Source of the DNA: Leishmania martiniquensis
Lineage: Eukaryota; Euglenozoa; Kinetoplastea; Trypanosomatida; Trypanosomatidae
Length of the DNA: 64,000 bases
Direction: 5' to 3'
Assembly (NCBI RefSeq): GCF_017916325.1
Contig: NC_090170.1
Span: 1,056,001 to 1,120,000, forward strand
The notes under the pieces are model-generated. The model did no database searches. It was not told the DNA's origin and saw nothing but the letters and a program-made list of their open reading frames with translations. Position numbers and translations under genes: made by a program. Positions 41,001-49,970 of this stretch are shown one piece after another. Numbering within the stretch: the first letter of the stretch is position 1; the number at the start of each line of letters is the position of its first letter.

Positions 41001-42078
41001 TGGCGCCGATGGAGGTAGCCAGCTTCGCCGGTGAATGTAGCGCACGCGGAGCAGCGGCAGATGCCTGGCGCCGCCGCTGCACCTTCGCCCAATATTCTAA
41101 CGCGTAGGCGAATGTATACGTACGTTTACGCACCAGCTGAGCGGCGCGAAACTCCTGCATGCAGGCTCGCTGTGCGGCTTCGTAGAGTGGGCCGTAGCTC
41201 GCCAACAGTCGCGCGTAGGTCAAGTGCGCCGAGTCTGGCCTATACGACACGAAAAGAACGGAAGGGAGCGTCCGGGAGGCAGGAGGGGCGGGGCTGTCGG
41301 GTGTAGAGGCGACCGCCGCTTGATCCGCCGTCCTCAGGGCGAAATCCAGCAAGTCAAAGACTGCTAAGTAATCTACTTGCAGAGGGGGGAGAAGGTGCAC
41401 GCGCACAGAGGCTACCGCACCGGTGGCAGCCGCGCGAATCGCCATGCCGATGTCGCTCACTTTCTCAGCCCCCAAAGCTTCTTGCAGCGCGGCGATAGAC
41501 GGCGGCGGAGTCTGCTTGGCAGTCTTTGCGGTGGCACTCGTGCAGCAGTACGCCATACCCTCGTAGAAAAACGCACCAGAAGTTGGATCCGGGGACTCCA
41601 CTACGAGCACAAGCGGAGCTGTTGGTTCCTTCACGTGTAGCTGCCTCAGACTCGAAGCGACTTCGTAAGACGTAAGCGCCTCTCGATATTGCACAGAGGG
41701 GAACACCGACGGCGGCGCTGTGTCTTCTGCATCTGATGGTTTACCTGCAGCACGGCGGAAGTCGTGAGCCAGTGGACGCAGCTCATACTTGACGCCACCG
41801 TTAAGCCTTACGGAAGGCGGGGCCGTCCAATGCAGCGGCTTTGAGGACGAGACGCTCGTGTGCGCAGCAGATGCGTCAGAGGGCTCCAATGCGTGTTTAC
41901 TAGCAGCCTCTTCTTCCCTGAGCTGCCGCAGCGAGCGCGCCAGAAATAGAATAGGGTCGCGTGGTTTGCCATTAAGGCATTTCTCAAGGCTACAGCGCAC
42001 CCCGTTCCTCAAGTAGCGATCCATGTAGGAGGCAGCCTCGTCGGCCGTGACTGAGATTGGCACGGAGACGGATTGCAT
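38086..42078 (-). CDS. Large protein with DPY-30/RIIa-like N-terminus and IQ motif (1330 aa)
   Basis: Residues 13-53 (AASYMDRYLRNGV to NGKPRDPILFLARSLRQL) resemble the DPY-30/RIIa dimerisation helices, where the PxDPxxFLA pattern is diagnostic. These modules dock onto amphipathic helices of AKAP-type scaffolds, often in axonemes. An IQ motif at about 429-448 (AATLIQSVYRGYRERRR) predicts calmodulin or light-chain binding. Between and after them are ordered blocks I do not recognise, including hydrophobic/Tyr-rich regions near 155-250, 560-720 and the last 250 residues. They are separated by Ala/Ser/Pro-rich linkers. The combination suggests a flagellar or radial-spoke-associated protein, but this is inference. 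The first in-frame ATG is at 42076-42078, directly before the DPY-30-like block; a frame extension to 42378 lacks an ATG. Confidence 0.88.
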   Translation of the reverse strand: MQSVSVPISVTADEAASYMDRYLRNGVRCSLEKCLNGKPRDPILFLARSLRQLREEEAASKHALEPSDASAAHTSVSSSKPLHWTAPPSVRLNGGVKYELRPLAHDFRRAAGKPSDAEDTAPPSVFPSVQYREALTSYEVASSLRQLHVKEPTAPLVLVVESPDPTSGAFFYEGMAYCCTSATAKTAKQTPPPSIAALQEALGAEKVSDIGMAIRAAATGAVASVRVHLLPPLQVDYLAVFDLLDFALRTADQAAVASTPDSPAPPASRTLPSVLFVSYRPDSAHLTYARLLASYGPLYEAAQRACMQEFRAAQLVRKRTYTFAYALEYWAKVQRRRQASAAAPRALHSPAKLATSIGATPSTGEGAELTSPDESAIPSAAVDKRTAAAASGDRKRAAAKPAKRKILSYEAAHQAEDDVFLVVVRRLEHAAATLIQSVYRGYRERRRYAEARAAPQGPAGALTADSPSKTRSTLKMGQPSLEPSLPPLLRACLECLLREGDAYGSIWGDHVTSPPPESRRYWIYRPVQHHNSGSDTVQQGVVGPTGRDAREGWVQEELLLPPWRVTQPRLHLNLFQRLREYLVLAQCTSLQDSVQLLKDSPGMSVLQRRAYDGIKSVCLNLFHAAYAELRQRQPSDLPPSFSAYMRQMHASQLGWLSTPHDCSLLVRAMQTTTFNAALYPRTRSAPRPRSSGSHSAIEDAMSAVVQSQLAANEAILIVPHSLSASEAVAPSSELEVPAVWEVAPQIYMTQQPLLPLEEWVRTVKTLWQSTGEGAADARASSVEWMTTASFPLCCVNGTPVAAVRRFDTQRVEGVPPYDSFVPRLHASAGEVGHASAKGAPVGDSAAPVAPAEETAAAMQAWMQGDLARAADVGLKVYIQKSLSSERGVVYFKAAPLKGGIAKDAFTAVSPTANLFREVLQTRCQEGAPELRASAGEKSCAPNWETGGSQSAADTELDHPAQSEDGWEPVKEAGAQETEAAAPWNLSKTSSSVTLLSNSAGALCRSPLIPAPASLITEHLAPSSTLQPSVKSEANGALGKDAVAVLTADDVATEVKAALSGGSFQHTRISLRFFAGPRILESLDAFLDRVAATLQQEAHKSALVLAMELPSQGFYALAAALLAFRLHDKRDIVTWVNSKATAPSTVLHGAQCGDVFTDPHVSFLTVFHDVLEQCLPAPSRPRASGQSTAVQAAAQHVSQLMHYAPLPQLNLVARLSSAVKEARAAIDPSPAIVHATQLAEQYAMLVLLDYYLWSSLASFTPTGAPLRGHGVAVRMTVNFAFTAFVKTVPAALDWIARIDPWQTSSPDTLHLRYSNALRRWDDKHYVCFGEY

Positions 42079-42118
42079 GATGCCAGCTGACAGGCGGCGC
42101 TCAGCATGAGCTGAAATG

Positions 42119-42144
42119 TGAGGAAGGAGACGACAGCGAAAGAG
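42119..42144 (-). promoter_or_regulatory. Polypyrimidine tract upstream of the DPY-30/IQ gene
   Basis: A 26-nt plus-strand purine run (GAGGAAGGAGACGACAGCGA and onward) lies 40-65 nt upstream of the ATG at 42078. This supports that start over the extended frame. Confidence 0.55.
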
Positions 42145-42760
42145 TATGATGCAGAGCGAGCGCCCGACGCTCTCCAGAAGTAGATGCACTGCTAGCACCC
42201 GTTTGCAACAGCGGTGCGGCGAAACAAGTACAGGTGACGCGAATGAAAGAAAGCACCGTTGATGAAAACATGCATCAAAGACTGACAAGGAGGCGAGAGG
42301 ACTTCTTTCATTCCTCTTCTCGTCAAAGAATGCTTTGACGGCTTCCGCTGTGCGCCTGCCTCTGTAGGAGACCTTCACTCATGCCTTGCACAGTGCCCAG
42401 CACAAGGTCCGCGTTAAGCAATTCACCCCCGCTGCCGAGGAAGCGAGAAGCACCTCCGCATGAGGACCTCTCCTCATCGCCTCTTCAACGCGACGCACAG
42501 TCCGCTGACTTCGCAGAGATTTTGAACGATTTATTGTCAGCAATTCTGCGTGACATACAGTCCCGCTTCTTCCCTGAGACTTGGATAGCTCAGCAACGCT
42601 AAGGTGTTTGGAAAACGAAAGAAAAGCATAAATCTCAGATCTTCATGCGTTCGGCAAAAATAAAACGCAGCAAAACACACCCCGATGAAGCGCTCTCATT
42701 GCCTGTTGTCAGAGAATCGAAAAGGTCCCTACACACAATCTTCCTGTCAGAGACCAACTC

Positions 42761-43175
42761 TCGTGCTCATATTTGCCTCTCCTTCTCCCGACACGTCATT
42801 CCACCACCACGGCCGGAGGGCACACAAGCACAAAGAAACAGCTCGCCTGCCTCCGCTGCACAGCCTTTGCATCCTCTGAATCTGAAACATGATGGCCACC
42901 GTCGCATCTCACCTGCCCTCCCAACCGGACACTGGTGGCATCGGCGGCCGCAGGCGTCTCCTCGGTAGACCGCGCGCCGCCACCCTAGCAGGCCGCCAGC
43001 AGGCCTCGCGCCCCGCGAAGGCCCGCTGCGCCCGGCCCACACACCGTGCCCCGCACCCCCCCCGAGTCGCCACGAGCCGGTGCAGCGCGCCATGCCGCAT
43101 GCTGGCCCTCCACGTTGGAAAGCCCGGCGAACGCGATGACGCGACCCAGGGGAGGAGTTGGGAGCGCCCGCCGGG
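42761..43175 (+). repeat. M2 interspersed repeat, copy 1
   Basis: It matches 61404-61822 over its whole length from TCGTGCTCATATTTGCC to GCGCCCGCCG with few differences (mainly C-run lengths and isolated substitutions), and 46746-47001 in part. It is GC-rich with a NotI-like GCGGCCGC core. Both long copies lie in the same orientation. It is fused directly to module M3. Confidence 0.85.
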
Positions 43176-43322
43176 GTAGTGTGAGGGGAGAGAGGCAGGC
43201 GCGGGCTCACCTCTTGTTTCCTGCAGAGAGAGTGGGGTAGGGTGTCCCCAGCTACGACGCGCGGAGGTGCCGCTCAGTCCATCGAGGTGAGCGATGGCCG
43301 AGCGGAAAGATGAAGATGACAT
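43170..43322 (+). repeat. M3 repeat module, copy 1
   Basis: This 153-nt stretch aligns without gaps to 57250-57402 with about four mismatches. The preceding sequence differs: M2 here and M1 there. The junction falls on CGCCG. It lies in the probable 3' UTR of the MFS transporter gene. Confidence 0.9.
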
Positions 43323-43456
43323 CAGGGAGGCGTTTTGCCGAAGATTGGCGGAGAGCCTTGTGCACACGCTGGAACAGAATGCATCGATACGATAGAAAAG
43401 TTCGACAGGTGTTCGGTGGTGGTGCCGATAATGGATTTTTTAAATCGGTTTTGCGC

Positions 43457-45556
43457 TCAGGCAGAGTGCATCGCTTTACCAGGAAGTTCTTCATCCTCAA
43501 AGAGTGCGCTTCTCTGAGCAAAGCGGATATCCTCATGCTCGAGGATGCCATCAGGCACGACTGGTGTCAGCAGTGCCATCTCGTCTGCAAAGGATGCGTA
43601 TTCATCATCTTCGTCGGCCTCGTCGCCTTGCTGGCTAGAGTTGTCTCGTGAGTCACCCACGCCGTCACGCTGCAGGTGCGTGGCTCCCGTGCCTTCTTCA
43701 TCGTCCATGTGAAGTGGCGAGCCCATGGGAAACGTCAGGATGGCGCTGTGCACCATACCGTGAATAGTGTTCGTCGCAGAAGAGTTGGCGACGTTGGCGA
43801 AAGAGTTGAGAAGAGAGCCTCGTTCTCGAACGTCGCCATGGACAGAGCTGAAGAAGCTGGAGCGTGAAGGCAACGATCCCTGTCCCGAATCTCGCCCGGA
43901 GCGCCGCTCGCTGTTGGTTCGGTCCCCCACGTCGGACGACTTCTCCTGGTCCTCCTCATCAGCGATGTTGTCGCTATCGGAAGGAACATAGATGTGGGCT
44001 GCGATGTAGGCGCTAATCGCTAGCGGTATGACGCTCAGGAGGAAGACGAGGTAGTGATCGAAGGGAAAGGGGCGCGGTTTCGCGATGGACCATGCAAACA
44101 GCGGGGCAAAGATGAATGGTACGATGCAGCGAACCAAACTTGCCGTGGACTGCTGGATGCCGAACATGGTACCCACCTCACCTTGGGGTGCCGTCAGCGA
44201 CACCATCACCATGATGAGTGCGAAGGTCCAGCATTCCACCACCCTGCGCAGCATGCTCGTCACCAGGGTGAACCAGAAACTACCCTCCGTGCCAAAAGAT
44301 GTTGCAGTGGGCACCACAGCGGTAGAGAGAGCGTATGTGGTTTGAGAAAAAACCCATAGGCGAATCGGCCCTCCTGAAAACTGGAGCACCTTGGGAAAGG
44401 CGATATTGGCGAACACCGACGGAACGCCGTTCATCAGCACGAGGATGGCCATGTGGGACGGCGACAGCTGAAGGCCGCCGTGCTCGGTGTCAGCGGCAAG
44501 CCAGAGCGGAAGCGCCTCCATAAACATCATGTCAGCTGTGCAGATGAGCATCGAGATAATGCAGACCCGCCGCAGTAATGGGTTCTGGAAGGCTTGTTTG
44601 AAGCCAAAGGAGGCATGAGGCGCATGGGGACCAGAATCCCTCGGCAGGGCAGTGGCGTGAGGCGCCTTCTCGAGTGCGGTGACGTTGGCTTCATCGCGGC
44701 AGTTAGCGCATACGCCTGTCACCTCGACCACGACGTCGTCGCACGGTAGACGCGGCTGCACAAACTTCAGCACAGGGTCAAGAATTTTCACTACAGACGG
44801 CGGCAGCACTTCGCGCAGCCGCCGCGCCCCCTTGTTGCTCTCCCGCAAGTACATAGCACTGATCACCACGGCAACCAAGTTGTACATGGCTACAACGGCA
44901 CCGGGGAGGAAGGCCGGGTTTCTGCTCAGGAAGCCTGTTGCGGATATATGCAGGAAGGCGAGCGTTGAATTCGACGCCGGGTCGTAGAGGTACCCCCCAA
45001 TGGCTGGACCGATCAGAGTTCCAATCCCCCATGTGAGGCTCACCAGCGCGAGACCCTTCGCCCGGTTCGTCGCATCTGTCAAATCATTGATCATCGTCTT
45101 GGCCACGATGGAGCATCCGGCCAGCATGCCATGCATGAAGCGCCAGAAGCACATGACCCAAATGCTGCCGCTGAGTCCGAAGAAGAACATACAAACAGCA
45201 CAGCCAAGTACACCGAAGGTGATAGCTAGCTTTCGACCAAACACGTCGCTGAACTTGCCCCACATTTTGCCGCTCACAACCTGCCCGAACATGAAGAGAC
45301 CGATGGGAAAGCCGGACGCGTAGCCGGAGCTATCCACCTTCCAGCCCTTGATGTGCGCAATGAAGGAAGGCACAAAGGGAAACAAGACGCTCGAGCAAAT
45401 GCTCTCCGTTAGCAGCACAGCGCAAAGAATGGCGAGCTGACCGCTTGGCAATGGTGCCTCTTTGGCGGGTCGCGGACTCTTTGCAGGCCTCTTGGATGGC
45501 GCGGCAGCGGCCTGCGCGGCCGCAGCAGTGCCTCTCTTCACAGAGGAAAGCGGCAT
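43457..45556 (-). CDS. Major facilitator superfamily transporter (699 aa)
   Basis: This is a multi-pass membrane carrier with two bundles of roughly six hydrophobic segments. The MFS motif A between the second and third spans is clear: GKMWGKFSDVFGRK (residues 96-109). The N-terminal bundle is about residues 38-240. A cytosolic loop of about 85 residues follows, with two CxNC-like cysteines (TGVCANCRDE), then the second bundle (about 330-520). The fold resembles tetracycline-efflux and plant ZIFL-type drug/H+ antiporters, so metabolite or drug/proton exchange is plausible but the substrate is unknown. The last 175 residues are a hydrophilic Ser/Asp/Glu-rich tail, unusual for the family and likely regulatory. 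The N-terminal 35 residues are Lys/Pro/Ala-rich. The start is an ATG at 45554-45556, with a purine tract on the plus strand at 45604-45635. Confidence 0.95.
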   Translation of the reverse strand: MPLSSVKRGTAAAAQAAAAPSKRPAKSPRPAKEAPLPSGQLAILCAVLLTESICSSVLFPFVPSFIAHIKGWKVDSSGYASGFPIGLFMFGQVVSGKMWGKFSDVFGRKLAITFGVLGCAVCMFFFGLSGSIWVMCFWRFMHGMLAGCSIVAKTMINDLTDATNRAKGLALVSLTWGIGTLIGPAIGGYLYDPASNSTLAFLHISATGFLSRNPAFLPGAVVAMYNLVAVVISAMYLRESNKGARRLREVLPPSVVKILDPVLKFVQPRLPCDDVVVEVTGVCANCRDEANVTALEKAPHATALPRDSGPHAPHASFGFKQAFQNPLLRRVCIISMLICTADMMFMEALPLWLAADTEHGGLQLSPSHMAILVLMNGVPSVFANIAFPKVLQFSGGPIRLWVFSQTTYALSTAVVPTATSFGTEGSFWFTLVTSMLRRVVECWTFALIMVMVSLTAPQGEVGTMFGIQQSTASLVRCIVPFIFAPLFAWSIAKPRPFPFDHYLVFLLSVIPLAISAYIAAHIYVPSDSDNIADEEDQEKSSDVGDRTNSERRSGRDSGQGSLPSRSSFFSSVHGDVRERGSLLNSFANVANSSATNTIHGMVHSAILTFPMGSPLHMDDEEGTGATHLQRDGVGDSRDNSSQQGDEADEDDEYASFADEMALLTPVVPDGILEHEDIRFAQRSALFEDEELPGKAMHSA

Positions 45557-45603
45557 CCTTTCTTATTTTTTTTCTTCGTCTCGGTGTGGTTGTCCGAGGA
45601 TGA

Positions 45604-45635
45604 ACGGAAGAAAAAGCGGAGACAACGAAAGGGGG
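45604..45635 (-). promoter_or_regulatory. Polypyrimidine tract upstream of the MFS gene
   Basis: The plus strand is purine-rich (GGAAGAAAAAGCGGAGACAA to GAAAGGGGG), 48-80 nt upstream of the ATG at 45556, followed by candidate AG acceptors. Confidence 0.5.
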
Positions 45636-46745
45636 CGCACGAAACAGCGCAGCAGACGGGGAGTGACTGCAGAGGCGCACACAGGCACAGCAAGCGTTAA
45701 GACTTGTGGCCGAGTCTGCTTTGGGAGGGCCCGTGAAGGAAAAGGTGAGCCTCATGCAGCAAAGGTGAAGGAAGCGGGCCCTTCACACAGACACACAAGC
45801 AGCGTGTGTGTGTGTGTGTGTGCTGGCAAGGGAGTAAGGAGGCGTGAATATAGCAAGTACAGAAACCTTCCTCTAAGAGCGCTTCGTGTTGATTCCTCTT
45901 CACCTGGTCTACAGCGCAGAGCAAGGTTAAGGGCAGGGGGAAGGGAGAGAGGCGATTCTACACTGCAAGCGAGCGGGCAAAATGAGAGATGGATGGCAGG
46001 CGTGTGTAGAACCTGCTTGTCGATCCGCACTGCCTTTCTTCTCCTTTGTCGCTCTTATACGTTTCGTGTGAAGATCTCTCTCTCTATTGCTGTAATAGCG
46101 ATGAAGTGTGTAACGGAGACAAGAAGGAGCGTTGCTGGTATATGATCGCAACCGCACATGTACGAAGCAAACACAGAAAACAAACCCAGAAATGGGGAGT
46201 AAACGTACGGGAAAAGCGAGCGATGTGCTTTTTCCAGGACAGTGGACCAGTCGTATAGATCCTTGGCCCCGGATGTCGCCCCTTTCTCAGGTGCGTCTGT
46301 GACGCGGTGCGGAGGAGGAGAGGGTGGTGAGGGTAGGGATGGTCGTCGACGTGGTTGGGACCCGACAGGAAAAGAGAGAGGAAATATGGCCTCGGTAACG
46401 GTGTGAAAGCGCCTGAGAAGGCAAAACACGAGAGAGAGAGAGTAGCAGACCAAATCAACGCAGAGGAATGAGGCGTGAGACGGGGCATCCCGAAAACACA
46501 GTGGATGCCCGCATAGAAGCAAAACCGCAGCGGCATACGCGCACGTGCTTCACGCACGTTTTTTTTTCATGGTCCCGATGTTTCTTTTTGCTGCGAAGAT
46601 GCGAGAGAGACAACTAGCACCACCATAAATCATTCACACCTGCTGAGCAGCGCCTGTTTTCGGGTCCTCAAGGAAGCAACATGCGCACCTCCTCCAAAGC
46701 GAGCCAGCGGCACTGAGACATCTCTCGGCGCTACACCACCTCCCC

Positions 46746-47001
46746 CCCACTGGATACGGGCGGCGCCGGCGGCCGCAGGCGTCTCCTCGGTAGACCGCGC
46801 GCCGCCACCCTAGCAGGCCGCCAGCAGGCCTCGCGCCCCGCGAAGGCCCGCTGCGCCCGGCCCACACACCGTGCCCCGCCCCCCTGAGTCGCCACGAGCC
46901 CGTGCAGCGCGCCATGCCGCATGCTGGCCCTCCACGTTGGAAAGCCCAACGTACGCGATGACGCGACCCGGGAGGGGAGTTGGGAGCGCCCGCCGTGCTA
47001 C
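46746..47001 (+). repeat. M2 interspersed repeat, partial copy 2
   Basis: It shares the GGCCGCAGGCGTCTCCTCGG core and the 3' end GCGCCCGCCGTGCTAC with the other M2 copies. It lacks the left third and shows more substitutions, so it is an older or truncated copy. Confidence 0.8.
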
Positions 47002-49469
47002 TGCCATCTCTGTCCATTCCGAAAACAGCCCGCTGTCTAGACCAGCGCGTAAGCGCCATCCGCAACCACTGCGTCTGCCTTTGGCATCAGGCTGGCGTAG
47101 GGCTTCCTCGTGGAGGGGCATGCCGAGAAGGGCTGGCGCTGAAGCAGAAGCCAGACAGCCGTGGATGGTGCGTGCTTTTCACACGGTTGCGCAGTCGCCA
47201 TCCCTGCCTCGCCGCGGTAGGTACTTTCCTTGCCGCATTGATAATACAGCCAGAGATCGGTGTCATGTTCCGCTCTCTCTGCGAAAAGAAAGAGGGGTCG
47301 GGAGCCAGCCGCCGCTGGGGGGCACATGCCCAAAGTGATCGTCAACGGAGCTTTTGAAGTTCACGGCGCACTAGTCACTCCGTGGCGCAGAGGCAGTGCT
47401 TCAACCATAAAGGAAGCTGTTGAACACCAGGGCAACATCGTCTTTCGTCTCTGTGGCTCAGCTAGGGCTGATTCATGCTGGGGTGCCGTTACTTTCCTGC
47501 ATGATGCAGTGGTACGAAGCCGATCGTGCATAATGGAGCCCGAACCGGTGATGTCGTACTGTTGCGTGTGTGTGGCAGGCTGTATGGTACACCTCAGCAT
47601 CCTTTCCGAAAACACGAGGACTGGGGTGCCGTTGCTTCGTCGCGGATGGGAAGCTTCCCGAGCGACCAGGGCTGTCTTTGCTACGCTGCTGGAGATGAAG
47701 CATGTCCCTTTCGTAAGGTCATAGCCGCGTCGCGAGGCCGCTAGGTCTCTATAGAGTCATCGTCCATAGCAAAGGCAGCGGAAATCTATACCCACACGTA
47801 CGCCGTCGCGCATGGGCCCCAATACGGCAGCCGCCTTCGCTTTTTTCTTGGTGCCACGTCGGAGTGCTGAATCCATCTCCGCAGGCCTCATGCCTAGCAG
47901 GGTTGTTGGGTAAAATTCATTTGCTGCAGAGTGCTGACGTGTATGGAGAATTCAGGGAGCCAAGCCGACCAACACAGTTTCGCGTCGCTCAGCTCATCCA
48001 CATTCGACGGCCTTCATGTCAGGGAAAGACTCAGATTCGCGCTTCGCACCGCCGCGAGACGGCCGAACGAGACATTAGTAGGTCGATGCGCATCTTGGCG
48101 AACTCGTCGAGCTGAAGCCCTGGGGTATGGCCCCACAATTATCAGGGTCGCACACCTCTTCACCTCTGTGGGACTTGATTATTGGACTTGGACGCCGCGC
48201 ACTCATTCGACGAATGCCAGCAGGGGTCTCGAACGCTTGAAACCACTGTAGTTCACAGAAATAGCTACTACAGTTCATGTGCCCTGAACACAGCAGGAAA
48301 AGGTTAGCCGCGTTGTTTCTGTCATCATGTGATGACTTATGCGCCGGTCATTGGGGTTTAGCTGGTATGGCGTCAACGGGGGCGGCCGCGCCAATCGGCG
48401 TTACGACAGGCTGAGGACATATGAGAACTAGCGCGTAGGCGGAGGGAGGGGGGGCGAACGAGGTACCTATGGTGAGAAAGAGCGAAACTATTGCTTGTGG
48501 GTGCGCATCGCACCCATCGGCGATCAAGAGGTAGCCCTTAACTTAAGGCAACGTTAGGCACTTTGTCTGGCCTCATCGCGCTTATGCGTGGCTGGCACTT
48601 ATAACCAAGCGCTACAGGTGACAAGATAACCCCCCTGCGTCCTTTTTCGACTTCGCTCGAGTCCCCACGCGCGCTGAGGCGTTGGCTGAACTGGCCCACG
48701 ACCCGCCGTGCGCACACCGAGAATCAACAGCAAGGGAGCGAGCGCCTCCAGATCTCTTTGATCCCTTTGAAGGTTTTTTCTTTAGGCAGCCGCTGTTTCT
48801 CTTGCAGATCCCGCGCTCCACAATACTGCCACATTCACAGCAAAAAAGGGACAGATCAGAAGGCGGGCGTGAGTTGCCGCCGCCCCAAGAGCAGGGTGAA
48901 AGCGAGTTCAGAAGGAGATCCGGGAGAGGCACAGGGACGAGAAACGAAAAAGAGAGGGTGCGGTAAGACCTCATCGGACGTCACAGATACGGAATCTATT
49001 TCCTTTTTCTTTCAGTTCACGTCGCCGATGGGGAGTACGCAGGAGAAGAAGAGGGGCGAGGTACAACCCGTGAGTAGCGCACGGAACACTTTCGAGAGAG
49101 CGAGACAGAAAAGAATCAAGCGCACTGAGAAGAGGGGAGAGAGAACCGAAAGAAAAAAAAGGATGGTGGTGAGGTGGTGGAAGGGGTCGACACTGTGTCG
49201 GGTACAAAAGGGAGCAGAGCAGGGGAACATACAATGGTAAAGATGGACACAGGGGAAGAGCAGAAGGGCAATGAATAGAGGCAGCGGCAGCTGCACCAGA
49301 AAAAACGAATAGGAGAGCGCTCGTATATATATATATATATATGTATGCCTACGCAAACTTGCAGTTATAGAAAAAAGGGCTTTCTGTCGCCTGCGCATTC
49401 GGGTGTCGTTGCAACAGCCTCTCAAGACATGGCGAGAGAAGTGCCGAATAGGGTATGAAAATGTTCCTC

Positions 49470-49970
49470 TTACGGGGCCGCCGGCTCCGACTTGCCGATC
49501 GGTGCTTCACGCGCCTGCTGTTTTAGGCGACGCCACTTCGGCAACACCCAATACAGCATTGCAGCATCCACACACAGAGCCCCAAAGCTGGCGGCCACGA
49601 GGGTAAGAAGTGTGATGAGTCGCCACTGATGGCGAGGGGTCGCCCAAGACGTCGGGGAGGATGAGACAGGGGCAGCGGGATACCGTGCAATTCCATACAG
49701 ATCAGATCCGTCCGTGGCCACACTCGACTTGCCCTCGAAGGTTGAGGTCGATGCGACCCACCGAGTTAGGTTCACTGCACCACATATCAGTGACGAAGTT
49801 GTGTCGCCCGTTGCGAAAAGGCGTGAAAAAAGAGGGAGCGGCTCGCGGACATTAGCATCATCGACAGCAATCTTAGAGATAAAGTGATGCACGAGAAAAC
49901 GATCTGCGCAGACGACGTCAGCGCAGTCTGACAAGAAGTCTGCGAAGGTGCTTGCAGCGCAGATGGCCAT
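49470..49970 (-). CDS. Hypothetical single-pass membrane protein (166 aa)
   Basis: The ATG at 49968-49970 opens a 166-residue protein. The first 40 residues are mildly hydrophobic with several cysteines (MAICAASTFADFLSDCADVVC) but not a classical signal peptide. A clear membrane span lies near residues 118-142 (LITLLTLVAASFGALCVDAAMLYWV) and is followed by a short basic tail (KWRRLKQQAREA). By the positive-inside rule, the C-terminus is cytosolic. I recognise no family. A longer frame to 50249 is open but begins only at GTG, and its extra part is spacer-like. Sequence quality, strand and the purine run upstream on the plus strand (49984-49998) support a real gene, but moderately. Confidence 0.65.
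   Translation of the reverse strand: MAICAASTFADFLSDCADVVCADRFLVHHFISKIAVDDANVREPLPLFSRLFATGDTTSSLICGAVNLTRWVASTSTFEGKSSVATDGSDLYGIARYPAAPVSSSPTSWATPRHQWRLITLLTLVAASFGALCVDAAMLYWVLPKWRRLKQQAREAPIGKSEPAAP

Larger units (their letters stand above)
42079..43456. other. Intergenic spacer with M2+M3 repeat
   Basis: It contains the 5' flank of the DPY-30/IQ gene, a short unique stretch (42380-42760) and the M2+M3 mosaic repeat. It ends 134 nt before the MFS stop codon. A 73-aa plus-strand ORF at 42381-42602 was considered and rejected. Confidence 0.7.
45557..49469. other. Long spacer with partial M2 repeat, 3.9 kb
   Basis: It contains the 5' flank of the MFS gene, (TG)n at 45803-45821, purine tracts near 46300-46450, the partial M2 copy at 46746-47001 and unique sequence from 47.0 to 48.6 kb. 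The right end is the 3' flank of the 49470-49970 gene with a (TA)n run at 49324-49342. A small inverted repeat (ACTGTAGT/ACTACAGT, 48245-48274) is present. The 47.0-48.3 kb part has open plus-strand frames without ATG or domains. Confidence 0.6.

Noticed and set aside
42381..42602. 73-aa plus-strand ORF with ATG and a helical-looking C-terminus
   Set aside because: It runs against the single transcription direction, has no pyrimidine tract, and its third-position GC is low compared with real genes here.
47260..47724. 154-aa plus-strand ORF
   Set aside because: It starts at GTG, matches no domain and opposes the transcription direction. It was kept only as a possible decayed element.
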